Both the position numbers and the translations under genes were made by a program. This document shows, one piece after another, positions 8,401-16,354 of a DNA stretch of 64,000 bases. Numbering within the stretch: position 1 is the first letter of the stretch; every line of letters begins with the position of its first letter. The notes beneath the pieces were generated by a model. It was not told the origin of the DNA. It made no database searches and was given only the letters and a program-made list of their open reading frames with translations. This DNA comes from a bacterium (GTDB lineage: Bacteria; Myxococcota_A; Bradymonadia; UBA7976; UBA1532), in assembly GCA_030427205.1 (NCBI GenBank), contig JAUHXC010000005.1:267888-331887 (forward strand), in the 5' to 3' direction.

Positions 8401-11338
8401 CGAGCCGCATGCGACGCACGTCGGCGTCTTCGGGGTCGCTGCGCAGCACCTCATCGAGCAGCGGCGCGGCCTCTTCGGGCCGACGCAGCTCGCGCCACGA
8501 GAGCCGACCGGCGCGCTTGGCCAGGAAGCGGCGCACGCTGGGGCGCATGGCCCGCTGCAAGCCGGCCTCGAAGAACGCGACGATGCCCTCGACGTCGCCC
8601 TGCCGCAGCAGGGTGTCCTGCGCCTGTTCGTAGACCGTCATCCGGTCGGGATCGGCCTCGGCCGCCTTCTCGAGGTAGTCGAGCGCGTCGGCGCCGCGGT
8701 CGAGGGCGTCGAGCACCTCGGCGATGCGCAACAGGAACGGCGCGACGGGCTCGTCGTAGCCTTCGGCCTCGTAGACCGCGTACAGGGCCTCGTAGTGGGG
8801 CAGCGCCGCGCCGGCCCGCTTCTGCTCGAACAGCAGATCGGCCAGCGGCCGCAGGACCTCGGGGTCATCGGCGCGGCGGACCCGCGCCCGCTCGTAGCTG
8901 TCGATCGCCGCCCGCGGCCGATCGAGGATGCGGGCCTGCAGGCGGCCCAGTTCGAGCCAGATCAGCCCTTCTTCGCTGGCCGGCAGCACCGCCGCCAACC
9001 GCTCGAGCAGGGTCGCCAGCTCGCCGAAGCGCTCGCGCTCACGGTAGATGTCGGCCAGCCCTTCGAGCGCGCCGCGATGCTGCGGATCACAGCCCAGCGC
9101 CAGGGAGTAGGTCTGCGCGGCGTCGTCGGTGCGGTTGAGGTGCAGCCGCAAGAGATCGCCGCGCTCGGTATAGGCCGCCGCCAGCCGATCGGGCACTTCG
9201 AGCCGGGTGCAGAGCCGGGCCAGCACGGCCTCGAGCGCCGCGTGGCGCTCGGCCTCCCGGTGGATCGCGCCGAGGGCGTCGAGCACTTCGGGGTCGTCCC
9301 GGCGCAGGCTCGCGGCCTCTTCGAGCAGGGTGACCGCGCGCAGCTCGTCGCCATGCCGCGCGCGCACGACCTCGGCCAGACGCGCCAGCCGTCGACCGCG
9401 GGTCACCGGATCCGCCGACCGCTCGACGGCCATCTCGAGCACCCGGGTCACGTCGTCCCAGCGCTCGGCGCGGGCGTGCAGCTCTTCGAGCGCCGCCAGC
9501 GCCTGCTCGGCCTGCCCCGCGCTGCCCGACAGCGCCTTCTGGTAGTAGGCCACCGCCAGCGGGGGGTCGCCATGGGGGCCCGCGAGCACCTCGCCCAGCC
9601 GCAGGTAGACCGCGTTGCGGTCGACCTCGACCCGGCCGTCGTCGATCACCCGCAGCAGCTCTTCGAGCGCGTTGCGCGCCCGCGCCGGCTCGCCGTCCGC
9701 CAGCGCAGCCTCAGCCAGCCCGAAGAGCGCGCCCGGATGGCCCGGCACGAGCATCAACGCCTGCCGATAGCGCAGGGCGGCCGTGGCCGACCCCTCGGCG
9801 GGGTCACGACGCCAGAGGTCGCCCAGCCGCACCATCGCGTCGGCCGCGCCGCCGTGATCGCCGCGCTCCTGGAGAATGCGCGCCGCCCGGTCGAGGGTAC
9901 GCACCGCCGGCAGCACCCGCCCGGCGCGCTCCTGGGCGACGGCCAGCCCCAGCAGCGCCTCTACGTCCTCCGGCTGAGCTTCCAACGCGCGCTCGAAGTA
10001 GCCCACCGCCGCGTCGAGATCGTCGGCCTGCTCCAGCGCGACCTTGCCCAGCTGATGGAAGAGCGCCTGCCGCGCGTCGGGGTCGTCCTCCCGGGCCAGC
10101 AGACGCTCGCGGGTGCGCAGCGCCGCCGCCCAGTCGCCGGTGCGCGACTGCAAATCGGCCAGCGCCCGCAGCGCGCCGGGCAACCGACGGCGCAGGGCCA
10201 GCGCGGCCTCCAGCGCGCGTACGGCCGCCGGCGGATCGACCTCGGCCAGCGCCGCGGCCATCGCGCAGCGAGCCTGGGCCGCTTCGAGGGCATCGCCGGT
10301 CTGCTCGGCGATCTCGGCGATGCGCGCCAGCGTGCCGGCGGCCGCGTTGGGCTGACCCTGCTTCTGCTGAACCACCGCCAGCGCGCAGAGCGCGTCGAGA
10401 TCGTCGGGGTAGCGGACGAGGCGGGCCTTGGCCAGCGCCGCCGCGTCGGCCAGGTTGCCGGCGGGCGTCACATTGAGCTGCAGCAGCCGATTGACCAGGA
10501 AGGGGTGGTCGGGATGCACCTCGTGCTGGCGGTCGTAGGCGGCGATGGCCCGCTCGAGCTGGCCCTCTTCGATCAGCGCCTCGGTCGACGCGTAGAGGGT
10601 CTTGGCCTCGTAGTCCGACAGAAAGCGCCGCGAGCGGGACGTATTCTCCAGCGCGAGCCCGCGCGGGCCGACCCGGCCTTTCTGCTGACGAGCGGTGGTC
10701 AAGCGGATACGGCCGGCGGTGCACTGGCTCTCGACCAGCCGCACGTCGCGCCGGTCGGGCGCCTTCCAGCCCAGCTCGGCGCAGATCTCGAGCAGCAGGA
10801 TGTCGACCGGGTCGACGGTGGCCAGCGTCGGCCCGCTCAGCCGCTCGGTGAGGCCGAGGCCGCGCAGCAGCTCGGCGGCCACCAACGGCGCGGGCATACG
10901 CGCCGGCCCGAAGATGCGCACCGCGTAGACGCTGACGAGCAGGACCCGCTCGTCGGCCACGCTGGCCGGCTCGATGCGGGCGCGGGCGATGAACGGTGTC
11001 GCCCGGTCGGACAGCTCACCGAGCAGCACCAGCTCGCCGTCGAGGGCGCGGACCTCGACATCGGTGATGGGCCCGCCGCGCAGCCTCGCCCGCAGGGCCC
11101 GGCCGACGTCCTGGTCTTCGGCGTAGAGCACCATGCGCTCGAGCCGCGACCGTTGGTGGCGAAAGCGGTCGACCCCGCCGCTCATGTCGATGCGCGACGG
11201 CACCTCGGGCAGGGCGAGCTGCAGATCTTCGACCGAGAACAGGCCGGAGACCGGGCGTTCGCTGAGCACCAGTCGGCCCAGGCCCTGTTCGAGCCGCAGC
11301 GAGAAGTTGCTGCGTCGACGCTGCTCGGCGGTCGCCAT
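5495..11338 (-). CDS. Giant TPR-repeat protein of unknown function (1,947 aa)
   Basis: Almost the whole protein from about residue 250 onward is TPR-like helical repeats, recognisable by A-x-x-L-x-x-I/L-...-P patterns such as GYFERALEAQPEDVEALLGL and AVAYYQKALSGSAGQAEQAL. They lie in two blocks separated by a Pro/Ala/Asp-rich linker at about residues 1210-1300. The first 230 residues form a different, non-repeated domain with predicted beta strands (LVLLGELSDRATPFIARARI) that I cannot assign. There is no signal peptide or membrane segment, so it is probably a cytoplasmic scaffold. The ATG at 11338 has GAGG 12 bases upstream. The small lipoprotein gene at 11353-11730 lies 14 bases upstream on the same strand, so the two are likely co-transcribed. 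Myxobacterial genomes commonly encode such giant TPR proteins. Confidence 0.85.
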   Translation of the reverse strand: MATAEQRRRSNFSLRLEQGLGRLVLSERPVSGLFSVEDLQLALPEVPSRIDMSGGVDRFRHQRSRLERMVLYAEDQDVGRALRARLRGGPITDVEVRALDGELVLLGELSDRATPFIARARIEPASVADERVLLVSVYAVRIFGPARMPAPLVAAELLRGLGLTERLSGPTLATVDPVDILLLEICAELGWKAPDRRDVRLVESQCTAGRIRLTTARQQKGRVGPRGLALENTSRSRRFLSDYEAKTLYASTEALIEEGQLERAIAAYDRQHEVHPDHPFLVNRLLQLNVTPAGNLADAAALAKARLVRYPDDLDALCALAVVQQKQGQPNAAAGTLARIAEIAEQTGDALEAAQARCAMAAALAEVDPPAAVRALEAALALRRRLPGALRALADLQSRTGDWAAALRTRERLLAREDDPDARQALFHQLGKVALEQADDLDAAVGYFERALEAQPEDVEALLGLAVAQERAGRVLPAVRTLDRAARILQERGDHGGAADAMVRLGDLWRRDPAEGSATAALRYRQALMLVPGHPGALFGLAEAALADGEPARARNALEELLRVIDDGRVEVDRNAVYLRLGEVLAGPHGDPPLAVAYYQKALSGSAGQAEQALAALEELHARAERWDDVTRVLEMAVERSADPVTRGRRLARLAEVVRARHGDELRAVTLLEEAASLRRDDPEVLDALGAIHREAERHAALEAVLARLCTRLEVPDRLAAAYTERGDLLRLHLNRTDDAAQTYSLALGCDPQHRGALEGLADIYRERERFGELATLLERLAAVLPASEEGLIWLELGRLQARILDRPRAAIDSYERARVRRADDPEVLRPLADLLFEQKRAGAALPHYEALYAVYEAEGYDEPVAPFLLRIAEVLDALDRGADALDYLEKAAEADPDRMTVYEQAQDTLLRQGDVEGIVAFFEAGLQRAMRPSVRRFLAKRAGRLSWRELRRPEEAAPLLDEVLRSDPEDADVRRMRLEVATALADWPRVAQLLRAQLERAEARERPALLTSLAKLAYTALERPDEGTQLALAALGEQPDYRPALTLLGERSFAAEDWVNVRRAYAGLVEAEASGARPDDVYRLALAERALGEEDAARVRLSRLQATGDIPPDGLDLLVALLIEADDADALGDVLDARLALGEPLADRQAVLRAVARVLGRHDSQRARALDCWEALLDSLPEDAEALAALRAGGRLPELEEPQPLEMPDLPEPAPASNPRPGRALHRPAASAARPVTAPLASPSGQGIRQVIDRIAEASSGPPPAHAPETDGPDDELPPLDPELDDGAAAAASARAKAVEDELARVVDPDHRARLFLELAELRRDRLHDPDGAVPALVGVLDNAEPGGPLWVEALEALEDLYALREQWDALLGLYDRREAAEFGSASELNLLRASILRTAGRLDEAIAAAERALPVGNRALDLLVNLLRSAGRAPEAAARLLEGLPRLSAVDAAHRRWRAAELLADADAARALELLAEAHAEIDDPQVVEQWIALAREADDPRALLDALEAQAAVLGDAGPEAIRRSSALAEAGQIASRLGAPTRARRLFEASLAAWPDNVEAMEHLAEVLVATADHHALAELRARQIGAALPGPHRGELALDLARLYVDALGDVDGAEPWLDMAAADLEGTDAFAAVLGLRSRRAAAPIDWGTLADRPADEVVDALVERAEALAADPRARDEAARLLEEALALAPHLQRAYALLETLYAGEQRWGELCGVIERHVATIGARPERAELLLRRAQITERALDDDEGAASAYERALADPAGAAAVVAEAVEALVVLRPRRIDLDRVRRLLDDRIDHAADDRVRAGLHAVRGVLWQTRLGHVGRARADLEAAVRLDARHGRAHLALGLMALDRGDNPDATVHLERALLGDAGTMSPSQIDEAFEGLRRALEKLGRSDEVPMLAEEVLARHPDARAPRAVAGDDSVETEPLPELPAPDAD

Positions 11339-11352
11339 CGTGCGCGGGATCC

Positions 11353-11730
11353 TCAGCTCGCGCCGTCGCCGGCGTCCTCTGCGTCAGCGCCCTCGGCCGG
11401 CTCGCCCTCAGCGGGGGCCTCCTCGCCTTCGGCAGCCTTCTCACCTGCGGCGGGGGCCTTGTCAGCTTCGGCCGGGGCCTTCTCGCCGTCGGCCGGGGCC
11501 TTCTCGCCCCCGGCACCGGCGGCGGCCGCCTCGACCTTGGCCGCGTCCGCGGCCGGACCGGCGCAGGGGTTCTCGGTCGGGTCGATGCTCACGCTGTCGC
11601 AGGGGTTGGCCACATCGGGCGCGGGCGCCTCGGGCGGCGCCTCCTCGACCTCGGGCGGCGGCGGCGGCGCCCCGCCGCAACCGGCGAGCGCCAGGGCCAG
11701 GGCAGCGGCCGGCAAGTATAGGAAGCGCAT
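11353..11730 (-). CDS. Small Ala/Pro/Glu-rich lipoprotein
   Basis: A 125-residue protein with a classic lipoprotein signal: MRFLYLPAAALALALAGCGG, lipobox LAGC with the lipidated Cys at residue 18. The mature part is low complexity: a Pro/Glu segment, a short section with two Cys (NPCDSVSIDPTENPCAG) that might form a disulfide, then imperfect repeats of the type GEKAPAEADKAPA up to the acidic C-terminus. It is probably an extended cell-envelope linker. No family is recognised. It lies 14 bases upstream of the giant TPR gene, an arrangement that suggests one transcript. It is separated by 106 bases from the end of uvrA, which is upstream on the same strand. Confidence 0.8.
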   Translation of the reverse strand: MRFLYLPAAALALALAGCGGAPPPPPEVEEAPPEAPAPDVANPCDSVSIDPTENPCAGPAADAAKVEAAAAGAGGEKAPADGEKAPAEADKAPAAGEKAAEGEEAPAEGEPAEGADAEDAGDGAS

Positions 11731-11836
11731 GGTGATCCTCCCGTCCGGAGCGTGATCCGCGCGACCTTATCAGACCGGGCGATCGGGCGAAACGCTCCTG
11801 ACCGCCTGTTGTCACCGTTCGCCGTCGGCCTGCCGC

Positions 11837-14743
11837 TCAGCCCGCGGCGCCCACCATCGGCTTGAGGAACTGCCCGGTGTAGCTGCCCTCGACCGCGGCC
11901 ACCTGCTCCGGCGTACCGGCGGCGACGATCATGCCGCCGCCATCGCCGCCTTCGGGGCCCAGATCGATGATCCAGTCGGCGGTGCGGATGATGTCGAGGT
12001 TGTGCTCGATCATCACGATCGTATTGCCCTTGCCCGCCAGCCGCTGCATCACCTTGAGCAGCTTGCGCACGTCTTCGAAGTGCAGCCCGGTGCTCGGCTC
12101 GTCGAGGATGTACAGCGTGCGCCCCGTGCTGCGCCGGGCCAGCTCGCGGCTGAGCTTGATGCGCTGCGCCTCGCCGCCCGACAGCGTCGTCGACGGCTGC
12201 CCCAGCTTCACATAACCCAGCCCGACGTCCTGCAGCGTCTGCACGATGCGCTTGATGCGCTTGTGATTGGCGAAGACCTCCGCCGCCTCGTCGACGCTGA
12301 GCTCGAGCACCTCGCTGATGGTCAGCCCGAGGTACTTCACCCGCAGCGTCGCGTCGTTGAAGCGCTTGCCGCCGCACGCCTCGCACGGCACGTACATATC
12401 GGCGAGGAAGTGCATCTCGACCTTGGTCACCCCCGCGCCCTGGCAGGTCTCGCAGCGGCCGCCCTTGACGTTGAAGCTGAAGCGCCCCGGCTTGTAGCCG
12501 TAGGCCTTGGCCTCGCGCGTGCCGGCGAATACCTTGCGGATGTCGTCCCACACCTTGGTGTAGGTCGCCGGGTTGCTGCGCGGCGTGCGCCCGATGGGCG
12601 TCTGATCGATGTCGATGACCTTGTCGAAGTGGTCGAGCCCGACGATGCGCTCGTGGGCCTTCGACAGCGTGCGCGCCCCGTTGAGCTCACGGGCCGCCGC
12701 CGGATAGAGGATGTCGTTGATCAGCGTGCTCTTGCCCGCGCCGCTGACCCCGGTGACGCAGGTGAACAGCCCGACGGGGATCTCGGCCGAGATGCCCTTG
12801 AGGTTGTTGGCCGACGCCCCCTCGATGCGCAGCACCCTCTCTCCGTCGAAGACCCGCCGCTTCTCGGGCATCGGGATCACCCGGCGCCCGGCCATATAGG
12901 CCCCCGTCAGGCTCGCCTCGTGGTTCTTGACCACGTCCGGCGGCCCGCTGACGACCACCTCGCCGCCGTGGATGCCCGCGCCCGGCCCGAAGTCCACCAG
13001 CCAGTCGGCGCTCTCCATCATCTCGGCGTCGTGCTCGACGACGATCACCGAGTTGCCCAGGTCGCGCAGGTGCTCCAGCGTGCCGATGAGCCGCCGGTTG
13101 TCGCGGGCGTGCAGCCCGATGCTCGGCTCGTCGAGGATGTACAGCACCCCGGTCAGCTCGCTGCCCATCTGACTCGCCAGCCGGATGCGCTGGCCTTCGC
13201 CGCCGCTGAGGGTCGGCCCCGGCCGGTCGAGGCTGAGATAGGTCAGCCCCACGTTCACCAGGAAGCTCAGCCGGCCGACGATCTCCTTGAGCAGCTCGCC
13301 GGCGATCAGCGCCCGGTTGCCGCCCAGGTCGAGGTCGGAGAGCAGCGCGTGGGCCTCGGCGATGGTCATGCCCGTCAACGCGACGATGCTGCGCCCGCCG
13401 ATGAAGACCGAGCGCGACTCGGGGCGCAGCCGCGCGCCGTGGCACTCGCCGCACTCGGCGTCGGTGAAGTACTGCGCGTAGCGCATGCGGCTGTCTTCGG
13501 ACTCTGTCTCGCGCCACAGCCGCTCCATGCGCGGCACGATGCCCTCCCACTCGCAGGGGTACTTCACCGTGCGCCGCCCGCGGCGGAAGCGCACGTCGTA
13601 CTGCCGCTTGCCGGTGCCGTGCAGGATGACCTGCTGCTGCTCCTCCGGCAGCTCGCCGAACGGCGCTGACAGGTCGATGCCGTGCTCGCCGGCCACCGTC
13701 TCGAGCACCCGCTTGAACCAGCGGGCCGTCGCCAGGTTGAAGCCCTTGACCGCGCCGTTCTCCACCGACAGCGTCGGATCGGGCACGACCCGCTCGGGGT
13801 CGATGCGCAGGGCGGTGCCCAGGCCGTTGCAGCCGTGGCACATGCCCAGCGGGCTGTTGAACGAGAACGACTGCGGCGACAGCTCGGGGAAGCTGACGTC
13901 GCAATACGAGCAGTAGCGGTGCTCGCTGTACAGCTTGTCCCCCGCCTCGACCCCGTCGGGGCCGCCGAGCACCGCGACGACCAGCTTGCCCTCGCCGCGC
14001 TTGAGCGCCGTCTCGACCGAGTCGGTCACCCGCGGGCGGATGCCGTCCTTGGCCACCAGCCGGTCGACGACCACCTCGACGCTGTTGCGCTTCTTCTTGT
14101 CGAGCTCGACGCCGTCTTCGAGGCGCACCACCTCGCCGTTGACCCGCAGCCGGGTGAAGCCCTCGCGCTGCACCTCTTCGATGACGTCTTTGTGCTGCCC
14201 CTTGCGGTTCGAGATCAGCGGCGCGAGCACCATGTACTTGGTGCGCTCGGGCAGCCCGAGGATCGAGTCGACGATCTGCTGCGCGCTCTGCGGCTCGACC
14301 GGGCGCTCGCACTTGAAGCAGAGCTGCTCGCCGACCCGCGCATAGAGCACGCGCAGATAGTCGTGGATCTCGGTGATCGTGCCCACCGTCGAGCGCGGGT
14401 TCTTGCTGACGGTCTTCTGCTCGATGCTGATCGTCGGCGACAGCCCGCGGATCGATTCGTAGCGCGGCTTCTCCATCTGCCCGAGGAACTGCCGGGCGTA
14501 GGCCGACAGGCTCTCCACATAGCGCCGCTGCCCCTCGGCGAAGAGGGTGTCGAACGCCAGCGACGACTTGCCGCTGCCCGAGACCCCGGTGAACACCACC
14601 AGCTTCTTCTTGGGGATCGCCAGATCGATGCCCTTGAGGTTGTGCTCCCGAGCCCCGCGCACGGCGAGGTGGTCGAGCTCGGTGACCATGCCGGCGGGCG
14701 GCGGCACCACGTCGGGGGCGATGGCGGGCGGGGCGTCGGACAT
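11837..14743 (-). CDS. uvrA: Excinuclease ABC subunit A (UvrA)
   Basis: The damage-recognition ATPase of nucleotide excision repair; it dimerises and loads UvrB on lesions. The 968-residue protein holds two ABC ATPase modules. The first has Walker A GVSGSGKSSL near residue 55 and signature LSGGEGQRI near 505. The second has Walker A GVSGAGKSTL near 660 and signature LSGGEAQRI near 855. Zinc-finger cysteines are present in CSYC...CHGC and in CETC...CEAC. The N-terminal 20 residues (MSDAPPAIAPDVVPPPAGM) are a family-atypical extension; an internal ATG at the end of that stretch is an alternative start. The 221-base gap to the divergent gene at 14965 must contain its promoter; no SOS box is obvious. 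Confidence 0.97.
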   Translation of the reverse strand: MSDAPPAIAPDVVPPPAGMVTELDHLAVRGAREHNLKGIDLAIPKKKLVVFTGVSGSGKSSLAFDTLFAEGQRRYVESLSAYARQFLGQMEKPRYESIRGLSPTISIEQKTVSKNPRSTVGTITEIHDYLRVLYARVGEQLCFKCERPVEPQSAQQIVDSILGLPERTKYMVLAPLISNRKGQHKDVIEEVQREGFTRLRVNGEVVRLEDGVELDKKKRNSVEVVVDRLVAKDGIRPRVTDSVETALKRGEGKLVVAVLGGPDGVEAGDKLYSEHRYCSYCDVSFPELSPQSFSFNSPLGMCHGCNGLGTALRIDPERVVPDPTLSVENGAVKGFNLATARWFKRVLETVAGEHGIDLSAPFGELPEEQQQVILHGTGKRQYDVRFRRGRRTVKYPCEWEGIVPRMERLWRETESEDSRMRYAQYFTDAECGECHGARLRPESRSVFIGGRSIVALTGMTIAEAHALLSDLDLGGNRALIAGELLKEIVGRLSFLVNVGLTYLSLDRPGPTLSGGEGQRIRLASQMGSELTGVLYILDEPSIGLHARDNRRLIGTLEHLRDLGNSVIVVEHDAEMMESADWLVDFGPGAGIHGGEVVVSGPPDVVKNHEASLTGAYMAGRRVIPMPEKRRVFDGERVLRIEGASANNLKGISAEIPVGLFTCVTGVSGAGKSTLINDILYPAAARELNGARTLSKAHERIVGLDHFDKVIDIDQTPIGRTPRSNPATYTKVWDDIRKVFAGTREAKAYGYKPGRFSFNVKGGRCETCQGAGVTKVEMHFLADMYVPCEACGGKRFNDATLRVKYLGLTISEVLELSVDEAAEVFANHKRIKRIVQTLQDVGLGYVKLGQPSTTLSGGEAQRIKLSRELARRSTGRTLYILDEPSTGLHFEDVRKLLKVMQRLAGKGNTIVMIEHNLDIIRTADWIIDLGPEGGDGGGMIVAAGTPEQVAAVEGSYTGQFLKPMVGAAG

Positions 14744-14964
14744 CGTCGAACCTCTGGACGCGCGTTCAGTCAGTCAATCGGCGGGGCGTAAGATGCGCCG
14801 TCGACGACGCCCGTTGCAAGCGATCTTTCGCCCGGCTGTGAAGTGGCAGGAAGTCTGCCGGACGGGCTGCCCTTCGACGATCAGACAGTCACTGGAGACA
14901 GGCCTTGCGCCCCACGCGGGTCTGGGCGCAGATCGATCATGGCCCGCCCGCTCAGGAGCCCCGT

Positions 14965-16317
14965 ATGTCACCCGTGCCGTCCCTGCTCGCCCTCGCCCTG
15001 CTCGCCCCGCCACCGTCGGCGGGTCCCGTGCCGAGGCATGTCGACCTGCTCACCCGCACCGAGAACCCGATCGCGGTGCATCTCAGCGCGACGGGCGACG
15101 GGGCCTACACCGTGTATTGGGCCGAGCAGGACCGCAGCCGCCCAGCCGATCCGCCCAGCGACAGCGTGGGCTACGACATCTATCGCGGGCGCCTCGATCG
15201 CAGGGGGCGCTTGACCGCGGTGAAGCCGGTGGCCCGGCGACTGACCCACGTGCTCGCCAGGCACGGCGGGCGCACGCTGGCCCGTCAGAGCCGTTTCGTC
15301 GACATGAAGCGCGGTTGGATGACCGAGCTGGTGCAGTGGACCGACCGCCGGGGCAAAGCCGCCGATGAGATCCGCGTACCGCTGCCGCCGGTCGCCCACC
15401 TGAGCGGCGAGCAGGACACCCGGGCGGTCTGGGATCCGACCCGCAAAGCCTGGGCCGTGACCTGGGGCACGCAGCACCGGATCGCGGGCCACCCGCTCGG
15501 ATACAGCCTGATCCGGCTGCGCTTCGGCTGGCTCGACCCGATGGGCGCCTGGCGCGACGTCGGCGAGATCGCGCGGGAGTATACCGACGGCGATCGAGTC
15601 ACGAGCCCGCTGGGCGGACCCCTGATCGCCACCCCGGACGGTCCGGTCCAGATGTGGGCCGGACCGCAGCTCCACATCACCCGGCTGGCGAAGCCGTCCG
15701 CGCCGTTGCTCGTCAGCGACCGGCCCGGCATCTGGCCGGGCGATCTGGCCGTCGACGCCCGGGGTGTCCTCGGCGTCGCCTGGACCGAAGCGCTCGCCGA
15801 GCCGCCGGCCGGCTCACCTCGCCCGCGGGCCGGTGTCTTCCGCGCGTTGCGCTTCGCTCGGCTCGACGGCGAGACGCTCACCCGACTCGACCCTGCGCCC
15901 CTGCACGCGACCCACCTGCACGTCGCCAGCGACGGCCGCGGCTTCCTCGTCGCGTGGACCGGCGCATCGGCGGGCGGTCAGGCGGCGCATATCGCCCGCG
16001 TGGAGGCGGCGGGTGACGCTACGCCCGGGCGACCGACCCCATGGACGATTCGGCCCGAGCCGCTGCACGTCAGCCGATGGGGTTCCAACTGGGTGGATGG
16101 CCTGTCGTTCGACGGGCGCTTCTATGTCATGCGGGTGATGCACGGCCTCAACCCGTCCCAATACCGGCTGTATCTGCTCGATCCAGCCAGGCGCTACAGC
16201 CTGCCCTTCGTCCCACCCGCGGGCCCGAAGCCGAGCCCGGCACGCCCGGTGAGGGCCTTGCCCGATCCGGTCCTGCCGAGGCGGCCCCGCCGACCATCCC
16301 TGCCCGATATGCCCTGA
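14965..16317 (+). CDS. Secreted protein of unknown function, repeated beta-strand pattern
   Basis: A 450-residue protein with a signal peptide (SPVPSLLALALLAPPPSAG) likely cleaved near residue 20. The mature protein shows recurring segments of about 50-60 residues with the pattern 'G-x-G-x-LVAWT/GVAWTEA' (for example RGVLGVAWTEAL and GRGFLVAWTGAS), which suggests a beta-propeller-like fold of the kind seen in bacterial extracellular proteins. It ends in a Pro/Arg-rich tail. The ATG at 14965 has AGGAG at good distance; an upstream in-frame ATG at 14905 would place the signal peptide internally. No enzymatic motif is recognised. It is divergent from uvrA and convergent, with a 37-base gap, with the CHAT protein gene. 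Confidence 0.75.
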   Translation: MSPVPSLLALALLAPPPSAGPVPRHVDLLTRTENPIAVHLSATGDGAYTVYWAEQDRSRPADPPSDSVGYDIYRGRLDRRGRLTAVKPVARRLTHVLARHGGRTLARQSRFVDMKRGWMTELVQWTDRRGKAADEIRVPLPPVAHLSGEQDTRAVWDPTRKAWAVTWGTQHRIAGHPLGYSLIRLRFGWLDPMGAWRDVGEIAREYTDGDRVTSPLGGPLIATPDGPVQMWAGPQLHITRLAKPSAPLLVSDRPGIWPGDLAVDARGVLGVAWTEALAEPPAGSPRPRAGVFRALRFARLDGETLTRLDPAPLHATHLHVASDGRGFLVAWTGASAGGQAAHIARVEAAGDATPGRPTPWTIRPEPLHVSRWGSNWVDGLSFDGRFYVMRVMHGLNPSQYRLYLLDPARRYSLPFVPPAGPKPSPARPVRALPDPVLPRRPRRPSLPDMP

Positions 16318-16354
16318 GCGCCGTCGACCGCCTCTCGGGCGCGCCGCGACGCCC

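Noticed and set aside
5585..11755. A 2,056-residue open frame on the plus strand
   Set aside because: It is antisense to the TPR gene, which has correct TPR patterns and codon bias; the antisense frame is rich in Arg, Gly and Gln and is a high-G+C shadow.
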